From: Pseudoteredinibacter isoporae
Lineage (GTDB): Bacteria; Pseudomonadota; Gammaproteobacteria; Pseudomonadales; Cellvibrionaceae
Direction of reading: 5' to 3'
Assembly: GCF_011602085.1 (NCBI RefSeq)
Contig: NZ_JAAONY010000001.1
Coordinates: forward strand, 248,001-312,000
Length of the DNA: 64,000 bases
In this document: piece by piece, positions 16,742 through 25,497 of the stretch
How the letters are laid out: every line of letters begins with the position of its first letter
Numbering within the stretch: the stretch's first letter is position 1
Notes under the pieces: model-generated
What the model saw: the letters and a program-made list of their open reading frames with translations, nothing else
Databases searched by the model: none
Told to the model about the DNA's origin: nothing
Made by a program: the position numbers and the translations under genes

Positions 16742-18064
16742 CTAAAGCATATGTCCGGCCATCAGGGCTTCAATATCCATCACAGATTTTGGCGCTTCGG
16801 CACTTAAGACCGTGCAGTGATGTTTATTGATCGCAATGTCGTCTTCAATGCGAACACCAATACCCCGCCATTTTTGATCGACCTGACTGTCCGTTGGAGA
16901 AACATAAATACCGGGTTCAATGGTCATGACCATGCCGGGCTCGAGTAAGCGCCACTGATCCGCTACTCGGTAGTCACCCACATCGTGCACATCCAGCCCT
17001 AACCAATGGCCAACTCTGTGCATGTAGAAACGACGGTAGGCCGCCGTTTCAATCAATTCATTGAGTTCACCGTCCAACAGACCAAGATCCAGCAACCCCT
17101 GAGTAATGATCTGAACCGATACCTCGTGGGGCTTGTCCCAATGATTGCCTGGCTTTGCTTCTGCAATCGCTGTTTCATTTGCGGCCAGAACAATTTCATA
17201 AATTGCCTGCTGCTCGGCACTGAAGCATCCACTGACAGGAAACGTCCGCGTTATATCGGCCGCATAATTTTGATATTCACAACCGGCGTCAATCAACACC
17301 AGCTCACCGGCCCGCATTTTTTTCTGGTTTTCAACATAGTGCAACACACAAGCATTGGCACCACTGCCAACAATACTGTTATAGGCAGGAAAACGAGCCG
17401 CTGATTGCGCAAAACGGTGATGTAACACAGCTTCGAGCTGATACTCAAACATCTCCGGGCGACAGGCTTGCATCGCTTCACGATGCGCCTGGGAAGAAAT
17501 GCTCGCGGCCTTTTGCATAACTTTTATTTCTGCGGCACTTTTGAACAAACGCAGCTCATGCAAAAGATGATCAAGCTCCTGAAATTCACCGGGCGGCGTA
17601 GAACCCCCTCGCTCGTTACAGCGAATAGCATTCACCCATTCCATGACATGGCGATCGAATTGCGTATCACGCCCCATGGCGTAATAAATTCGGGTTCGGC
17701 CTTCAATCAAGCCTGGCAAAATATCGTCGATATCATCAATCGGGAACGCGTCATCGGCGGCAAAGTGTTGGCACACGCCTTCCGGGCCATAACGAAAACC
17801 GTCCCAGATTTCTTTTTCCGGATGCTTATCACGGCAGAACATCACAAACTCACCCTGCTCACGGCCGGGAATCAGTGCCAGAACCGCATCGGGCTCATTG
17901 AATCCACTCAGGTAATAGAAGTCGCTGTTCTGGCGAAACGGGAAATAGGTATCGTTGGAGCGCAGCTGTTCACTGGCCGCAGCGATAATTGCAATGCTGT
18001 CCGCTTCCATCAACTCCATCAAACGCTGTCGACGGCGCGCATATTCCTCAGGGCCAATAGCCAT
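16742..18064 (-). CDS. pepP: Xaa-Pro aminopeptidase P
   Basis: A 440-residue cytoplasmic metallopeptidase that removes N-terminal residues preceding proline. The C-terminal pita-bread domain carries the two-metal site: LIDAGCEYQNYAADITRTFP (two Asp ligands), HRVGHWLGLDVHDVGDY (His ligand and catalytic His), MTIEPGIY (Glu) and GVRIEDD (Glu). The N-terminal domain (about residues 1-130) is the creatinase-like domain of the AMP_N type, starting with YARRRQRLMELM. Length matches E. coli PepP (441). It lies between ygfB (24 bases upstream) and ubiH. Confidence 0.95.
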   Translation of the reverse strand: MAIGPEEYARRRQRLMELMEADSIAIIAAASEQLRSNDTYFPFRQNSDFYYLSGFNEPDAVLALIPGREQGEFVMFCRDKHPEKEIWDGFRYGPEGVCQHFAADDAFPIDDIDDILPGLIEGRTRIYYAMGRDTQFDRHVMEWVNAIRCNERGGSTPPGEFQELDHLLHELRLFKSAAEIKVMQKAASISSQAHREAMQACRPEMFEYQLEAVLHHRFAQSAARFPAYNSIVGSGANACVLHYVENQKKMRAGELVLIDAGCEYQNYAADITRTFPVSGCFSAEQQAIYEIVLAANETAIAEAKPGNHWDKPHEVSVQIITQGLLDLGLLDGELNELIETAAYRRFYMHRVGHWLGLDVHDVGDYRVADQWRLLEPGMVMTIEPGIYVSPTDSQVDQKWRGIGVRIEDDIAINKHHCTVLSAEAPKSVMDIEALMAGHML

Positions 18065-18088
18065 AGCTTCCCTTAATGTTTGAAACGA

Positions 18089-18670
18089 CTAGTGCACAAT
18101 GCCGGGCTGTTTTTTCCCTTCGCCGCTGGGTGGCGAAAACTCCAAAAACAGATTGACTGCCGCCAGGCGAACATATTCGCACACCTCGAACAAATCGGAC
18201 TCGGACTGCTCACTGTCATCTTCATCCGTACCGATTTGCACGATAGCGGCAAAATCCCGGAGCGCCTCAGCGGATTCCGGGCTGAAACTCTGTTCGCCCG
18301 ATAAGCCTGAACTTCCGAAGCCGGTCAGAAAGCCATGACACCACTGGGACAAAGCCTGCAGGCGCTGGCTCATCTCGGTATCCTCATCGGGCAGCACCAG
18401 ACTAAAGCCCATGGCCTCGTCTTCCAAGGCCAGCAGAGTGTTGCTGTACATTTCGGCAATTGCCTGACGCAATTCTGCACTAATAAGCTTGTCATCAAGG
18501 TCGACTAAATCAAGAAACACCAGGGCCATTTGCTGCCATTTGGCAAGCCCAGGGCGGGCACCGCCACTAAGTTGGCCACACAGCATGCCATGCAATTCAG
18601 CTGGGCTGTTCAGGGCACCAATGGGAGCGAAAAAATCGCAATATTCATCAAAACTCAATAACTGGGACAT
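18089..18670 (-). CDS. ygfB: YgfB/YecA family protein
   Basis: A 193-residue acidic protein of the UPF0149 (YgfB) family, recognised by LNSPAELHGMLCGQLSGG, the central LPDEDTEMSQRLQALSQWCHGFLTGFG stretch (in pieces) and EFSPP near the C-terminus. Pseudomonas YgfB has been reported to modulate AmpDH3 expression and beta-lactam resistance by acting on the regulator AlpA; whether that role holds here is unknown. It is the first gene of the ygfB-pepP-ubiH-ubiI operon. The 220 bases to its right form a divergent promoter region shared with the TIGR02449-family gene. Confidence 0.9.
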   Translation of the reverse strand: MSQLLSFDEYCDFFAPIGALNSPAELHGMLCGQLSGGARPGLAKWQQMALVFLDLVDLDDKLISAELRQAIAEMYSNTLLALEDEAMGFSLVLPDEDTEMSQRLQALSQWCHGFLTGFGSSGLSGEQSFSPESAEALRDFAAIVQIGTDEDDSEQSESDLFEVCEYVRLAAVNLFLEFSPPSGEGKKQPGIVH

Positions 18671-18890
18671 AATCTCTCTAAATGCCGACGTGAAAACGGC
18701 GCCATTTTAACACGCTTGTCCGATTGATTTGCCTTTCCCGGGTTCGAGGAACGGATCCCTTCACAAGAATGAGCAAAAAAGCACGTCTGTTTATAGGGAT
18801 AGGCTAAACTGTTAAGAAACTGCTTTAACACATTGACCCATTTACGTTGGCACAATATAGTAGGCATGATCAACTAGGCTTAATATCGCT

Positions 18891-19097
18891 ATGGCAGACC
18901 TAAAAAAACTGGAAGAAAAACTGGATTTGCTTATCCAGCGCTGTCAGCTGTTACAGCAGGAAAATGACGTCCTCAAACAGGAACGCCAGCAATGGCATAG
19001 CGATAAAACGCGCCTGATAGAAAAGAATGAGTTAGCCCGCAGTCGGGTCGAGGCCATGATTGGTCGTTTGAAAGAATTGGAAGCCGGTGCAACTTAA
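18891..19097 (+). CDS. TIGR02449 family coiled-coil protein (ZapB-like)
   Basis: A 68-residue protein that is almost entirely coiled coil (LEEKLDLLIQRCQLLQQEN, then DVLKQERQQW and SRVEAMIGRLKELE). It is of the TIGR02449 type found directly upstream of zapA in many gammaproteobacteria, and resembles the division protein ZapB in size and heptad pattern. A role at the Z-ring together with ZapA is inferred from position. The ATG is at 18891; zapA follows on the same strand after 112 bases. Confidence 0.85.
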   Translation: MADLKKLEEKLDLLIQRCQLLQQENDVLKQERQQWHSDKTRLIEKNELARSRVEAMIGRLKELEAGAT

Positions 19098-19209
19098 GTG
19101 CCTGCCGGATTGACTAAGATAAGCAGATAGATCAGCAGCAAGACAGAAGAGACAGGTAAAGATATTGGTCATGAGTGCCCAACCTATGTCAGCCCAAGGA
19201 GAGCGGACA

Positions 19210-19506
19210 GTGAGCAACACAACCCCAACAGAGTTTGTCAAAATTCTCGACAAAGAGTATCAGGTTGCCTGTACTCCCGAGGAACGTGACGCCCTGATGC
19301 AGGCCGCTCGCAACCTCGACGCCAGAATGCGTGATGTGCGCACCAATGGCAATGTTATCGGCCTGGAGCGTATTGCGGTCATGGTTGCTCTTAACCTCAG
19401 CCACGAGCTGCTGAGTCTGCAGCGACGCCAGTCGGCCGCCGAAGCCGGACTGGATGATGAACTGCTGAATCGCCTGGCTGAGAAACTGGATAAAGCCCTC
19501 AAATAA
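19210..19506 (+). CDS. zapA: Cell division protein ZapA
   Basis: A 98-residue FtsZ-associated protein that bundles FtsZ filaments at midcell. The N-terminal beta domain reads VKILDKEYQVACTPEERDAL, and MRDVRTNGNVIGLERIAVMVALN leads into the C-terminal coiled coil. The start is a GTG at 19210, set by AAGGAG at 19196-19201 with an 8-base spacer; longer frames from a TTG at 19165 or ATG at 19171 lack a site and add a non-conserved stretch. 6S RNA and fau follow, as in Pseudomonas and E. coli. Confidence 0.92.
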   Translation: MSNTTPTEFVKILDKEYQVACTPEERDALMQAARNLDARMRDVRTNGNVIGLERIAVMVALNLSHELLSLQRRQSAAEAGLDDELLNRLAEKLDKALK

Positions 19507-19666
19507 GCTTGGCGGACAGTGTCTCAAACTGCCCGCTGAGTAATATTTCCCCGCCTCGCACAGCCCTTCTACAGTTTGTTTAAAATAGCCCCATACGAAC
19601 GTTTTATTTAATTCGACACGCTAAAAATCCCTGTGTATGCCTTTCTCCATGGGCTATACTTCGCTT

Positions 19667-19842
19667 AACCCTGAGGTGTTCGCCCGTTGACGAGTCCTCG
19701 AGCCGATAATGAAGAAATCGGGTTTTTCTCGCCGCTGTTGGTGTGCACGTCCACACGTTGGAAAGCCTAATACAGCGCAGAATTTCCCCCCTTGAACCGT
19801 CGGGTTCAAGGCCAAGTCAGCCGCGGCGCCCTGGGGCCTAAA
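19667..19842 (+). ncRNA. ssrS: 6S RNA
   Basis: The interval between zapA and fau contains the conserved 6S RNA landmarks: near the 5' end CCCTGAGGTGTTCGCC and CTCGAGCCGATAATG; in the 3' half CCTTGAACCGTCGGGTTCAA followed by GTCAGCCGCGGCG and CCCTGGGG. The 5' CCCTGAGG and 3' CCCTGGGG pair imperfectly to close the terminal stem. A TATACT -10 element lies at 19655-19660, placing the start near 19667. 6S RNA mimics an open promoter and sequesters the RNA polymerase sigma-70 holoenzyme in stationary phase. Ends are approximate within a few bases. Confidence 0.9.
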
Positions 19843-19883
19843 TCCTAACCCCCTTCAAAAATTCCCAATCGCAAATCTTTTCC

Positions 19884-20477
19884 ATGTCTCAGGATATTTC
19901 TTCGACCCGACAAGAACTGCGTAAATCGTTGCGCCAAAAACGACGTGCACTCAGTCAGCAGCAGCAGAGCTCCGCAGCTCAGAACGTCGCACAACAACTC
20001 GTGAAACTCCCGCTTTATGCGCATAGCCAGAATATTGCCGCATATATCGCCAGCGATGGTGAATTGGGCTTACAACCGAGCATTGAGCGAATTCTTGAAG
20101 CCGGCAAGCGTTGCTATCTTCCGCGAGTGATGGATACGACGACAATGGAATTCCGAAGCTTTGCGAGAAACACCCGGCTGGTCGATAACCGCTTTGGCAT
20201 TCCCGAACCTGCTGGAGAAGTAACACCGATTGCCCCGCAAGATCTCGACTTGGTGCTTTTACCTCTTGTGGGCTTTTGTCGAACAGGTGGACGCCTGGGC
20301 ATGGGCGGTGGCTTTTACGATCGCTGTTTCGCTTTTAAAGCTGAACAGGAGGGTAGTGGCCCAGCACTGATAGGTATCGCCCACAGCTTGCAGGAACTGA
20401 GCGAGTTGCCAGTGGAGAGCTGGGACATCCCCCTGAGCGGCATTCTCACCGACCAGGGTTATATCCCGGTTAAATAA
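19884..20477 (+). CDS. fau: 5-formyltetrahydrofolate cyclo-ligase
   Basis: A 197-residue enzyme that converts 5-formyl-THF to 5,10-methenyl-THF using ATP, returning folinate to the one-carbon pool. The family signature GGRLGMGGGFYDRCF (about residues 134-148) is present, with the N-terminal LRKSLRQKRRALS and YIASDGELGLQPSI. Position directly after 6S RNA is the conserved ygfA arrangement, where processing of the ssrS-ygfA transcript releases 6S RNA. The ATG at 19884 lies about 40 bases after the 6S 3' end. Confidence 0.93.
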   Translation: MSQDISSTRQELRKSLRQKRRALSQQQQSSAAQNVAQQLVKLPLYAHSQNIAAYIASDGELGLQPSIERILEAGKRCYLPRVMDTTTMEFRSFARNTRLVDNRFGIPEPAGEVTPIAPQDLDLVLLPLVGFCRTGGRLGMGGGFYDRCFAFKAEQEGSGPALIGIAHSLQELSELPVESWDIPLSGILTDQGYIPVK

Positions 20478-20494
20478 ACTCACCGAGTGAGCAG

Positions 20495-21187
20495 CTAGAA
20501 AGTGCGGGCGACCACTTCCGAGGACAGCTGAATCGACTGCTCTTTGGTTTTCAATTCAAATTCCAGCAGATCACCCGGTTCGATCGGACCAACGCCCGCC
20601 GGGGTGCCGGTTAGCACTATGTCGCCAGGCATCAGAGTGAAATGTTGGGTGATATGGCCGATCAGCGGCAATATGCCATTCAGCATATCCGCACTTCGAC
20701 CTTCCTGCTGCACCAGATGATTGCGCTTCATGCTCAGCTCAAGGGCAGCCCAGTCTTCATCTTCGGACGGGCTGATAAATCCAGACACTGGACAACTGCC
20801 ATCAAAGGCTTTGGACTTCTCCCAGGGCAGACCTTTCTCTTTTAGAGCGCTCTGAACTTCGCGCAGGGTCAGGTCCAGACCAATACCGATGCCCGCAATG
20901 GCGATGTTCGCCTGAAAGTCAGTGGCGCGGGCGATCTCGGCGCCAATCAGAATGGCAATCTCGGTCTCGATATGGCATTCGCCGCGATTACCGGGAATGC
21001 TGAAATGTGGGCTGATTCGACTGATCGCCGTTGGCGGCTTCATAAACAGGATGGGTTCTTCGGGGATGGGGTTGTTCAGCTCCGCTGCATGGGCTGCATA
21101 ATTGCGCCCTACACACACCACCTTACCCACGCCCTTTTCCACACAAGGGGCAAAAGGCTGGCCATCCAGCATAATCTCAGCAGCCAT
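20495..21187 (-). CDS. Fumarylacetoacetate hydrolase family protein
   Basis: A 230-residue single-domain FAH-fold enzyme (YcgM-like). The metal site is formed by the HIETEIAILIG stretch (E-x-E) and the D of GLDLTLREVQ, and the lid region EKSKAFDGSCPVSGF and LTGTPAGVGPIEPGD are classic. Members act as acylpyruvases or oxaloacetate decarboxylases, cleaving C-C bonds in 2-oxo acids; the substrate is not set by sequence alone. The ATG at 21187 (MAAEIMLDG) is preferred to the longer frame from 21226, which adds a non-conserved tail overlapping the promoter region of the serA side. Convergent with fau, with 17 bases between stops. Confidence 0.85.
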   Translation of the reverse strand: MAAEIMLDGQPFAPCVEKGVGKVVCVGRNYAAHAAELNNPIPEEPILFMKPPTAISRISPHFSIPGNRGECHIETEIAILIGAEIARATDFQANIAIAGIGIGLDLTLREVQSALKEKGLPWEKSKAFDGSCPVSGFISPSEDEDWAALELSMKRNHLVQQEGRSADMLNGILPLIGHITQHFTLMPGDIVLTGTPAGVGPIEPGDLLEFELKTKEQSIQLSSEVVARTF

Positions 21188-21311
21188 AAGCTTAGAACTC
21201 CAAATCAATAGCACCACGGGCTGCATATGCTATCATAGCGCGCCTTAAAACAGGGCCACCGCTTTACGCCAAGAGCCCATAAAACGACCCATAGCAAGTA
21301 ACGAGTTTCAC

Positions 21312-22541
21312 ATGGCCAGTATTTCCCTGGAAAAAAGCAAGATTAAGTTCCTGCTCCTTGAAGGTGTTCACCAATCCGCCATCGACACTTTAACGGCGGC
21401 CGGCTACACCAATATCGAATATCTGAAAACCTCTCTGCCCGAGGATGAATTGATCGCAAAGCTGGCTGACGCCCACTTTGTTGGTATTCGCTCCCGTACC
21501 CAGTTAACCGCTAAGGTTCTGGCGTCGGCGCCCAAGTTGATTGCCGTGGGTTGTTTTTGCATCGGCACCAATCAGGTGGACCTGAAGGCCGCCGAAGAAC
21601 TGGGTATCGTCGTCTTTAACGCACCCTACTCCAATACTCGCTCGGTTGCGGAGCTGGTCATCGCAGAAGCCATTCTGCTGTTGCGCGGCATCCCCGAGAA
21701 GAACGCAGTATGTCACCGCGGTGGCTGGATGAAGTCTGCAGCGGATTCCTATGAGATTCGTGGTAAGACTCTGGGGATTATCGGCTACGGTTCGATTGGT
21801 ACCCAGGTCAGTGTGCTGGCTGAATCTCTCGGCATGAAGGTCATCTTTTTTGATGTGGTCACCAAGTTGCCTCTGGGTAATGCCAGTCAGGTTCGCAATC
21901 TGAACGAGTTACTGAACCGTTCAGACATCGTCAGCCTGCACGTACCTGAAACGGCCGCGACCAAGATGATGATCGGCCCCGAAGAATTGGCCCAAATGAA
22001 AGACAAGGCTATTCTTTTGAACGCTTCTCGCGGCACGGTTGTCGACATCGAAGCGCTGGCGGAAAGTTTGAAGTCCGGCAAGCTTGGCGGCACCGCCATT
22101 GATGTTTTCCCGGTAGAGCCTCGCGGTAATGCAGATGAATTCCAGAGCCCATTACGCGGTATCGACAACGCCCTGCTGACACCCCACATTGGCGGCTCCA
22201 CTCAGGAAGCCCAGGAAAACATTGGTTTGGAAGTGGCTGAGAAGCTGGTCAAATACTCCGACAACGGTACTACCATTACCGCTGTTAACTTCCCCGAGGT
22301 GGCCTTGCCTGCGCATTCAGACGTTCATCGCTTATTGCATGTTCACCAGAATGTGCCTGGCGTAATGTCTGCCATCAACTCGGTGTTCTCTGAAAACAAT
22401 ATCAACATTCTTGGTCAATACTTGCAGACCAATGATTCCGTTGGTTACGTTGTTGTGGACATTGATGCGGAATACAGCGATGTGGCACTGCAGCAGCTGA
22501 AGAGCATTGAAGGCACAATGCGTTGTCGCGTGTTGTTTTAA
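21312..22541 (+). CDS. serA: D-3-phosphoglycerate dehydrogenase
   Basis: A 409-residue enzyme, the length of E. coli SerA (410). It oxidises 3-phosphoglycerate to phosphohydroxypyruvate with NAD+, the first step of serine synthesis. Visible features are the substrate loop IGTNQVDLKAAEE, the NAD-binding GKTLGIIGYGSIGTQVSVLA, the catalytic Arg in VSLHVPETA...NASRGTVVD, the Glu-His pair in EPRGNADEF and TPHIGGSTQEAQENIG. A C-terminal ACT domain from about residue 335 starts LLHVHQNVPGVMSAIN and should mediate feedback inhibition by serine. A terminator follows directly. The promoter region is 21188-21311, shared divergently with the FAH gene. Confidence 0.96.
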   Translation: MASISLEKSKIKFLLLEGVHQSAIDTLTAAGYTNIEYLKTSLPEDELIAKLADAHFVGIRSRTQLTAKVLASAPKLIAVGCFCIGTNQVDLKAAEELGIVVFNAPYSNTRSVAELVIAEAILLLRGIPEKNAVCHRGGWMKSAADSYEIRGKTLGIIGYGSIGTQVSVLAESLGMKVIFFDVVTKLPLGNASQVRNLNELLNRSDIVSLHVPETAATKMMIGPEELAQMKDKAILLNASRGTVVDIEALAESLKSGKLGGTAIDVFPVEPRGNADEFQSPLRGIDNALLTPHIGGSTQEAQENIGLEVAEKLVKYSDNGTTITAVNFPEVALPAHSDVHRLLHVHQNVPGVMSAINSVFSENNINILGQYLQTNDSVGYVVVDIDAEYSDVALQQLKSIEGTMRCRVLF

Positions 22542-22546
22542 TGTTA

Positions 22547-22580
22547 AATGGCTCCGCCTCTTGAGCAGAGCCATTCTATT
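22547..22580 (+). terminator. Terminator after serA
   Basis: Stem AATGGCTC / GAGCCATT with one internal mismatch near the loop, followed by CTATT. It starts 6 bases after the serA stop codon. Confidence 0.65.
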
Positions 22581-22679
22581 CCGGGGATCGTTACGTCCCC
22601 GGTTGTCCTGCTTTTCACACCCCCAAAATCAAAACCCACTTAAGGTTCTGTTTCTTGCCTCAACAATGAGTGGGCGATA

Positions 22680-22991
22680 TTACAAATACGAACAGCAGTA
22701 ATCCAAAGGCTCAACAACTTTTAATGAAAACTCGCTGTCTGCTGGCACCTTAAAATCATCGCCAGATTTTACGGTTTGCCATTCTTTCTGGCCGGGCAAC
22801 AAAATGTCTGCCTGACCCGCCAGCACTTCCATCAGTTCAGCGGCTTCCGTACCGAAGGTGTATTCACCGGGCAACATCAGACCCAGTGTTTTTTTACTGC
22901 CATCTGCGAACAAGACTGTTCGGCTGACAACCTTTCCGTCGAAATAGATATTGGCCGCTTTAACAACGCTTACGTTTTCGAATGTAGACAT
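22680..22991 (-). CDS. ppnP: Pyrimidine/purine nucleoside phosphorylase (PpnP, YaiE family)
   Basis: A 103-residue single-domain cupin that cleaves nucleosides by phosphorolysis. The pattern [37 protein letters not shown] and [22 protein letters not shown] at the C-terminus matches E. coli PpnP, which ends similarly. The ATG at 22991 is preferred; a longer frame to 23051 adds 20 residues that look untranslated. It stands alone between serA (convergent) and the acyl-CoA dehydrogenase. Confidence 0.9.
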   Translation of the reverse strand: MSTFENVSVVKAANIYFDGKVVSRTVLFADGSKKTLGLMLPGEYTFGTEAAELMEVLAGQADILLPGQKEWQTVKSGDDFKVPADSEFSLKVVEPLDYCCSYL

Positions 22992-23111
22992 GGTTTTCTC
23001 TTTGCTATGGTTTTGTTTAATTTTAGGTGGATTATATAGCAAAGGGCACACGATGTGCGCAGCCTGCGAGCATGCAGCAGCAACACCGAAAACTGCGTAA
23101 CGGAATTTGCG

Positions 23112-24317
23112 TTAATCTCTCAACAGATCTTTTGCAATCGCCAACACCTGCATTTCGTCTGTGCCACCATAGATCTGTAAAATCTTGGCATCGCGCATTA
23201 ATTGTTCCACACGATATTCGCGCATATAACCATTGCCACCAAAAATTTGTACCGCTTGCGTTGTGACGTCCATCGCAGCTTGCGCAGCGTACAATTTCAT
23301 GGATGAGGCTTCCGCCATACTCATCGGCAAACCCTGCTGGCTCATTTCAATATAGCGAAACACCATATTCTGAATGTTGACCCGTGCCACTTCCATATTG
23401 GCGAGTTTTAATTGGATCAGCTGGAATTCTCCAATGGCCTGACCAAACTGTTTTCGCTCCTTGGCATATTCCACAGACAGTTCCAGTGCGCGCTCGACAA
23501 TACCCAATGCCATCGCTGCTATACCGGCTCGCTCCTGGGCGAACGTGGCCTTGGCCCCTCCGCGACCATAACTGTTCACGTTGCCGCCCAACAGGCGATC
23601 ATCTTCAACAAAAACGTCCTGTAAAAATAACTCACCTGTTGGCGAGGAACCAATGCCCATTTTGTGGAAGGGTTTGGATTGCTCCAGACCTTCCATGCCG
23701 GAATCCAGAACAAAAGAAACAATTTTACGCTGCTCGGCGGGAACACCTTCTTCATCCAATTTACAAATAAACACGATGGTGTCGGCATAGGGCCCATTGG
23801 TAATAAAAGTTTTATTGCCGTTGAGACGATAACCACCATCCACGCGCTTGGCCGTTGATTTCATTTGCCCAAAAGCGTCACTGCCGGAATTCGGTTCGGT
23901 GATGGCCCAAGCGCCAACTTTTTCAAGGGTCAGCAAAGGCAGGGCCCAACGTTTCTTTTGCTCCAACGTGCCCTTGGACATAATGGCACCGCCCGTTAAG
24001 CCCATTGAGACACCCATGGCGGTTACCAAGCCTTGAGCGTGACGACTGATCTCAATGGTCGGTATCAAACTCAAGGCCGCGTCGCGACCGCTGTCGGACT
24101 CGGATTTTTTATCGGGATTATTGGCTTCCGCAATACGACGTTCAAAAGACGCTCTGGCCATTTCATCCAGGCCGAAGGTTTTGACGAATTTGCGAAGAAT
24201 GTCGTAGGGCGGCAAGCCCTCATACTCCAGATCATCGAGGTGGGGAACAATTTCTTTTTCGACAAAATCCCGCACCATATCGCGAACACTCTGATGCGTC
24301 TCACTCCACTGAATCAT
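23112..24317 (-). CDS. Acyl-CoA dehydrogenase
   Basis: A 401-residue FAD enzyme that introduces the alpha,beta double bond in acyl-CoA. Seen are the flavin/substrate region WAITEPNSGSDAFGQMKSTA (about residues 138-157), FITNGPYADT, ERAGIAAMALGIVERALELS, KERKQFGQAIGEFQLIQLKLA and QIFGGNGYMREYRVEQLMRD, and the C-terminal YGGTDEMQ. The last motif has Gly where medium-chain enzymes have the catalytic Glu (YEGT), so the base is probably elsewhere, as in isovaleryl-CoA-type enzymes. An insertion of charged residues (NNPDKKSESDSGRD) near residue 70 is unusual. Alpha/beta hydrolase, enoyl-CoA hydratase and thioesterase genes in the window suit acyl-CoA degradation, though no operon joins them. Confidence 0.9.
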   Translation of the reverse strand: MIQWSETHQSVRDMVRDFVEKEIVPHLDDLEYEGLPPYDILRKFVKTFGLDEMARASFERRIAEANNPDKKSESDSGRDAALSLIPTIEISRHAQGLVTAMGVSMGLTGGAIMSKGTLEQKKRWALPLLTLEKVGAWAITEPNSGSDAFGQMKSTAKRVDGGYRLNGNKTFITNGPYADTIVFICKLDEEGVPAEQRKIVSFVLDSGMEGLEQSKPFHKMGIGSSPTGELFLQDVFVEDDRLLGGNVNSYGRGGAKATFAQERAGIAAMALGIVERALELSVEYAKERKQFGQAIGEFQLIQLKLANMEVARVNIQNMVFRYIEMSQQGLPMSMAEASSMKLYAAQAAMDVTTQAVQIFGGNGYMREYRVEQLMRDAKILQIYGGTDEMQVLAIAKDLLRD

Positions 24318-24445
24318 AGGGCCTCCATTTGATTATTATTGGAAGGTTTGGCCAGACCGAGCCGTTGGTAGAAGAACCATTATCAACCCGGGAGAAAGCC
24401 AGGCAACAGGGGGAGAATCGTCGCGCTGATGGTGAATCAGGTCGT

Positions 24446-25444
24446 TTAAGCCAGATGCTGGCTCACTTGGCGAAACACTTGCTCGCGATAGCGCAACGCT
24501 TCATTGACCAGTTGATGGCGGCCTTCTTCGATCAGCTCCACTTTGACCTGACTAAAGGCTTTTTCAATTTGCGGCAGGTTGAATTCCCAATCCACCGTCT
24601 TGTCATCGGTCCCCTGAATAATGACGATAGCTTTGTCACAAGGTTCGCTCACCGCTTCAACCTTCTCCAGCCACTCTTTCATCGCGGCCACCCAGGTCAC
24701 CGAAAGCTGTTTGGGCTGCAAGACATCCTGTTCCGCCAAAAATTTCATAAAGGGAATATTGTGGGAGTTAATGGCGAATCGGCGGGGCATACTGTTGATG
24801 CGATTATTCAGTAATTTGAAAAGCCATTGCCCGCTGTTCCAACCGAAAGGCTTTACCAGAGGTGCCAGCAACAGCACCTTATCAAAATCATCGGTTTGCT
24901 GTGCCAACAAAGCATTCATGATCGCCGCACAGCCCGTACTCTGCCCCAACACATGAATGGGGCATTGCTCTTCATTGAGCAGGGCACGTACATTTTGCAA
25001 GGCTTTACTGTACTGGTCGAAACTGGCGATCGATGCTCGCTCACCCGTGCTTAATCCGTGTCCTGGCAAATCGAAGCCCAGTACCGCATAACCCTCCTTC
25101 AAAAGATGGCGAATGATATGCTGGTAAATGCCCATATGGTCGTAGTAACCGTGAACCAAAACCACCCAGGCTTTGAAGTCCCATGGGCGCCAGGCCTGAC
25201 ATAAAATCTCAAATTCAGCGCTGTGAATTTTCCCCATGTCATGGCGCAGTTCCAACTCAGGAAATTCACCAGGGAAATCAATATTGTAAAAACTCAGATA
25301 CTGTTGCTTTAACAGGGCCACATCGTCACTGTCAGCCTCGGAGCCCTCAAAACTGAAATTGCCCAATAAATCTCGTAACTTGTGAAGTTGTTTTTCACTG
25401 AGCCAATGGCCATTGGGGTAATACTGGGCTTCTTTGCTGATCAT
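24446..25444 (-). CDS. Alpha/beta hydrolase, lysophospholipase/monoacylglycerol lipase-like
   Basis: A 332-residue serine hydrolase. The oxyanion region VVLVHGYYDHMGIYQHI (about residues 94-110), DLPGHGLSTGERAS (about 125-138) and nucleophile elbow GQSTG with Ser169 are typical of the monoacylglycerol lipase/lysophospholipase group (Hydrolase_4). An acidic residue in QGTDDKTVDW (about 280-290) and a His in EEGRHQLVNE (about 313) complete the triad. The N-terminal ~85 residues are an extra region outside the usual fold. No signal peptide. It runs co-directionally with the lipoprotein gene upstream (53-base gap) and the acyl-CoA dehydrogenase downstream (128-base gap). Confidence 0.87.
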   Translation of the reverse strand: MISKEAQYYPNGHWLSEKQLHKLRDLLGNFSFEGSEADSDDVALLKQQYLSFYNIDFPGEFPELELRHDMGKIHSAEFEILCQAWRPWDFKAWVVLVHGYYDHMGIYQHIIRHLLKEGYAVLGFDLPGHGLSTGERASIASFDQYSKALQNVRALLNEEQCPIHVLGQSTGCAAIMNALLAQQTDDFDKVLLLAPLVKPFGWNSGQWLFKLLNNRINSMPRRFAINSHNIPFMKFLAEQDVLQPKQLSVTWVAAMKEWLEKVEAVSEPCDKAIVIIQGTDDKTVDWEFNLPQIEKAFSQVKVELIEEGRHQLVNEALRYREQVFRQVSQHLA

Positions 25445-25497
25445 AAAGTGTCACTTAATTCTGAAGGCGGCTGCACCGTTCCTGTGCCGGTCAGACG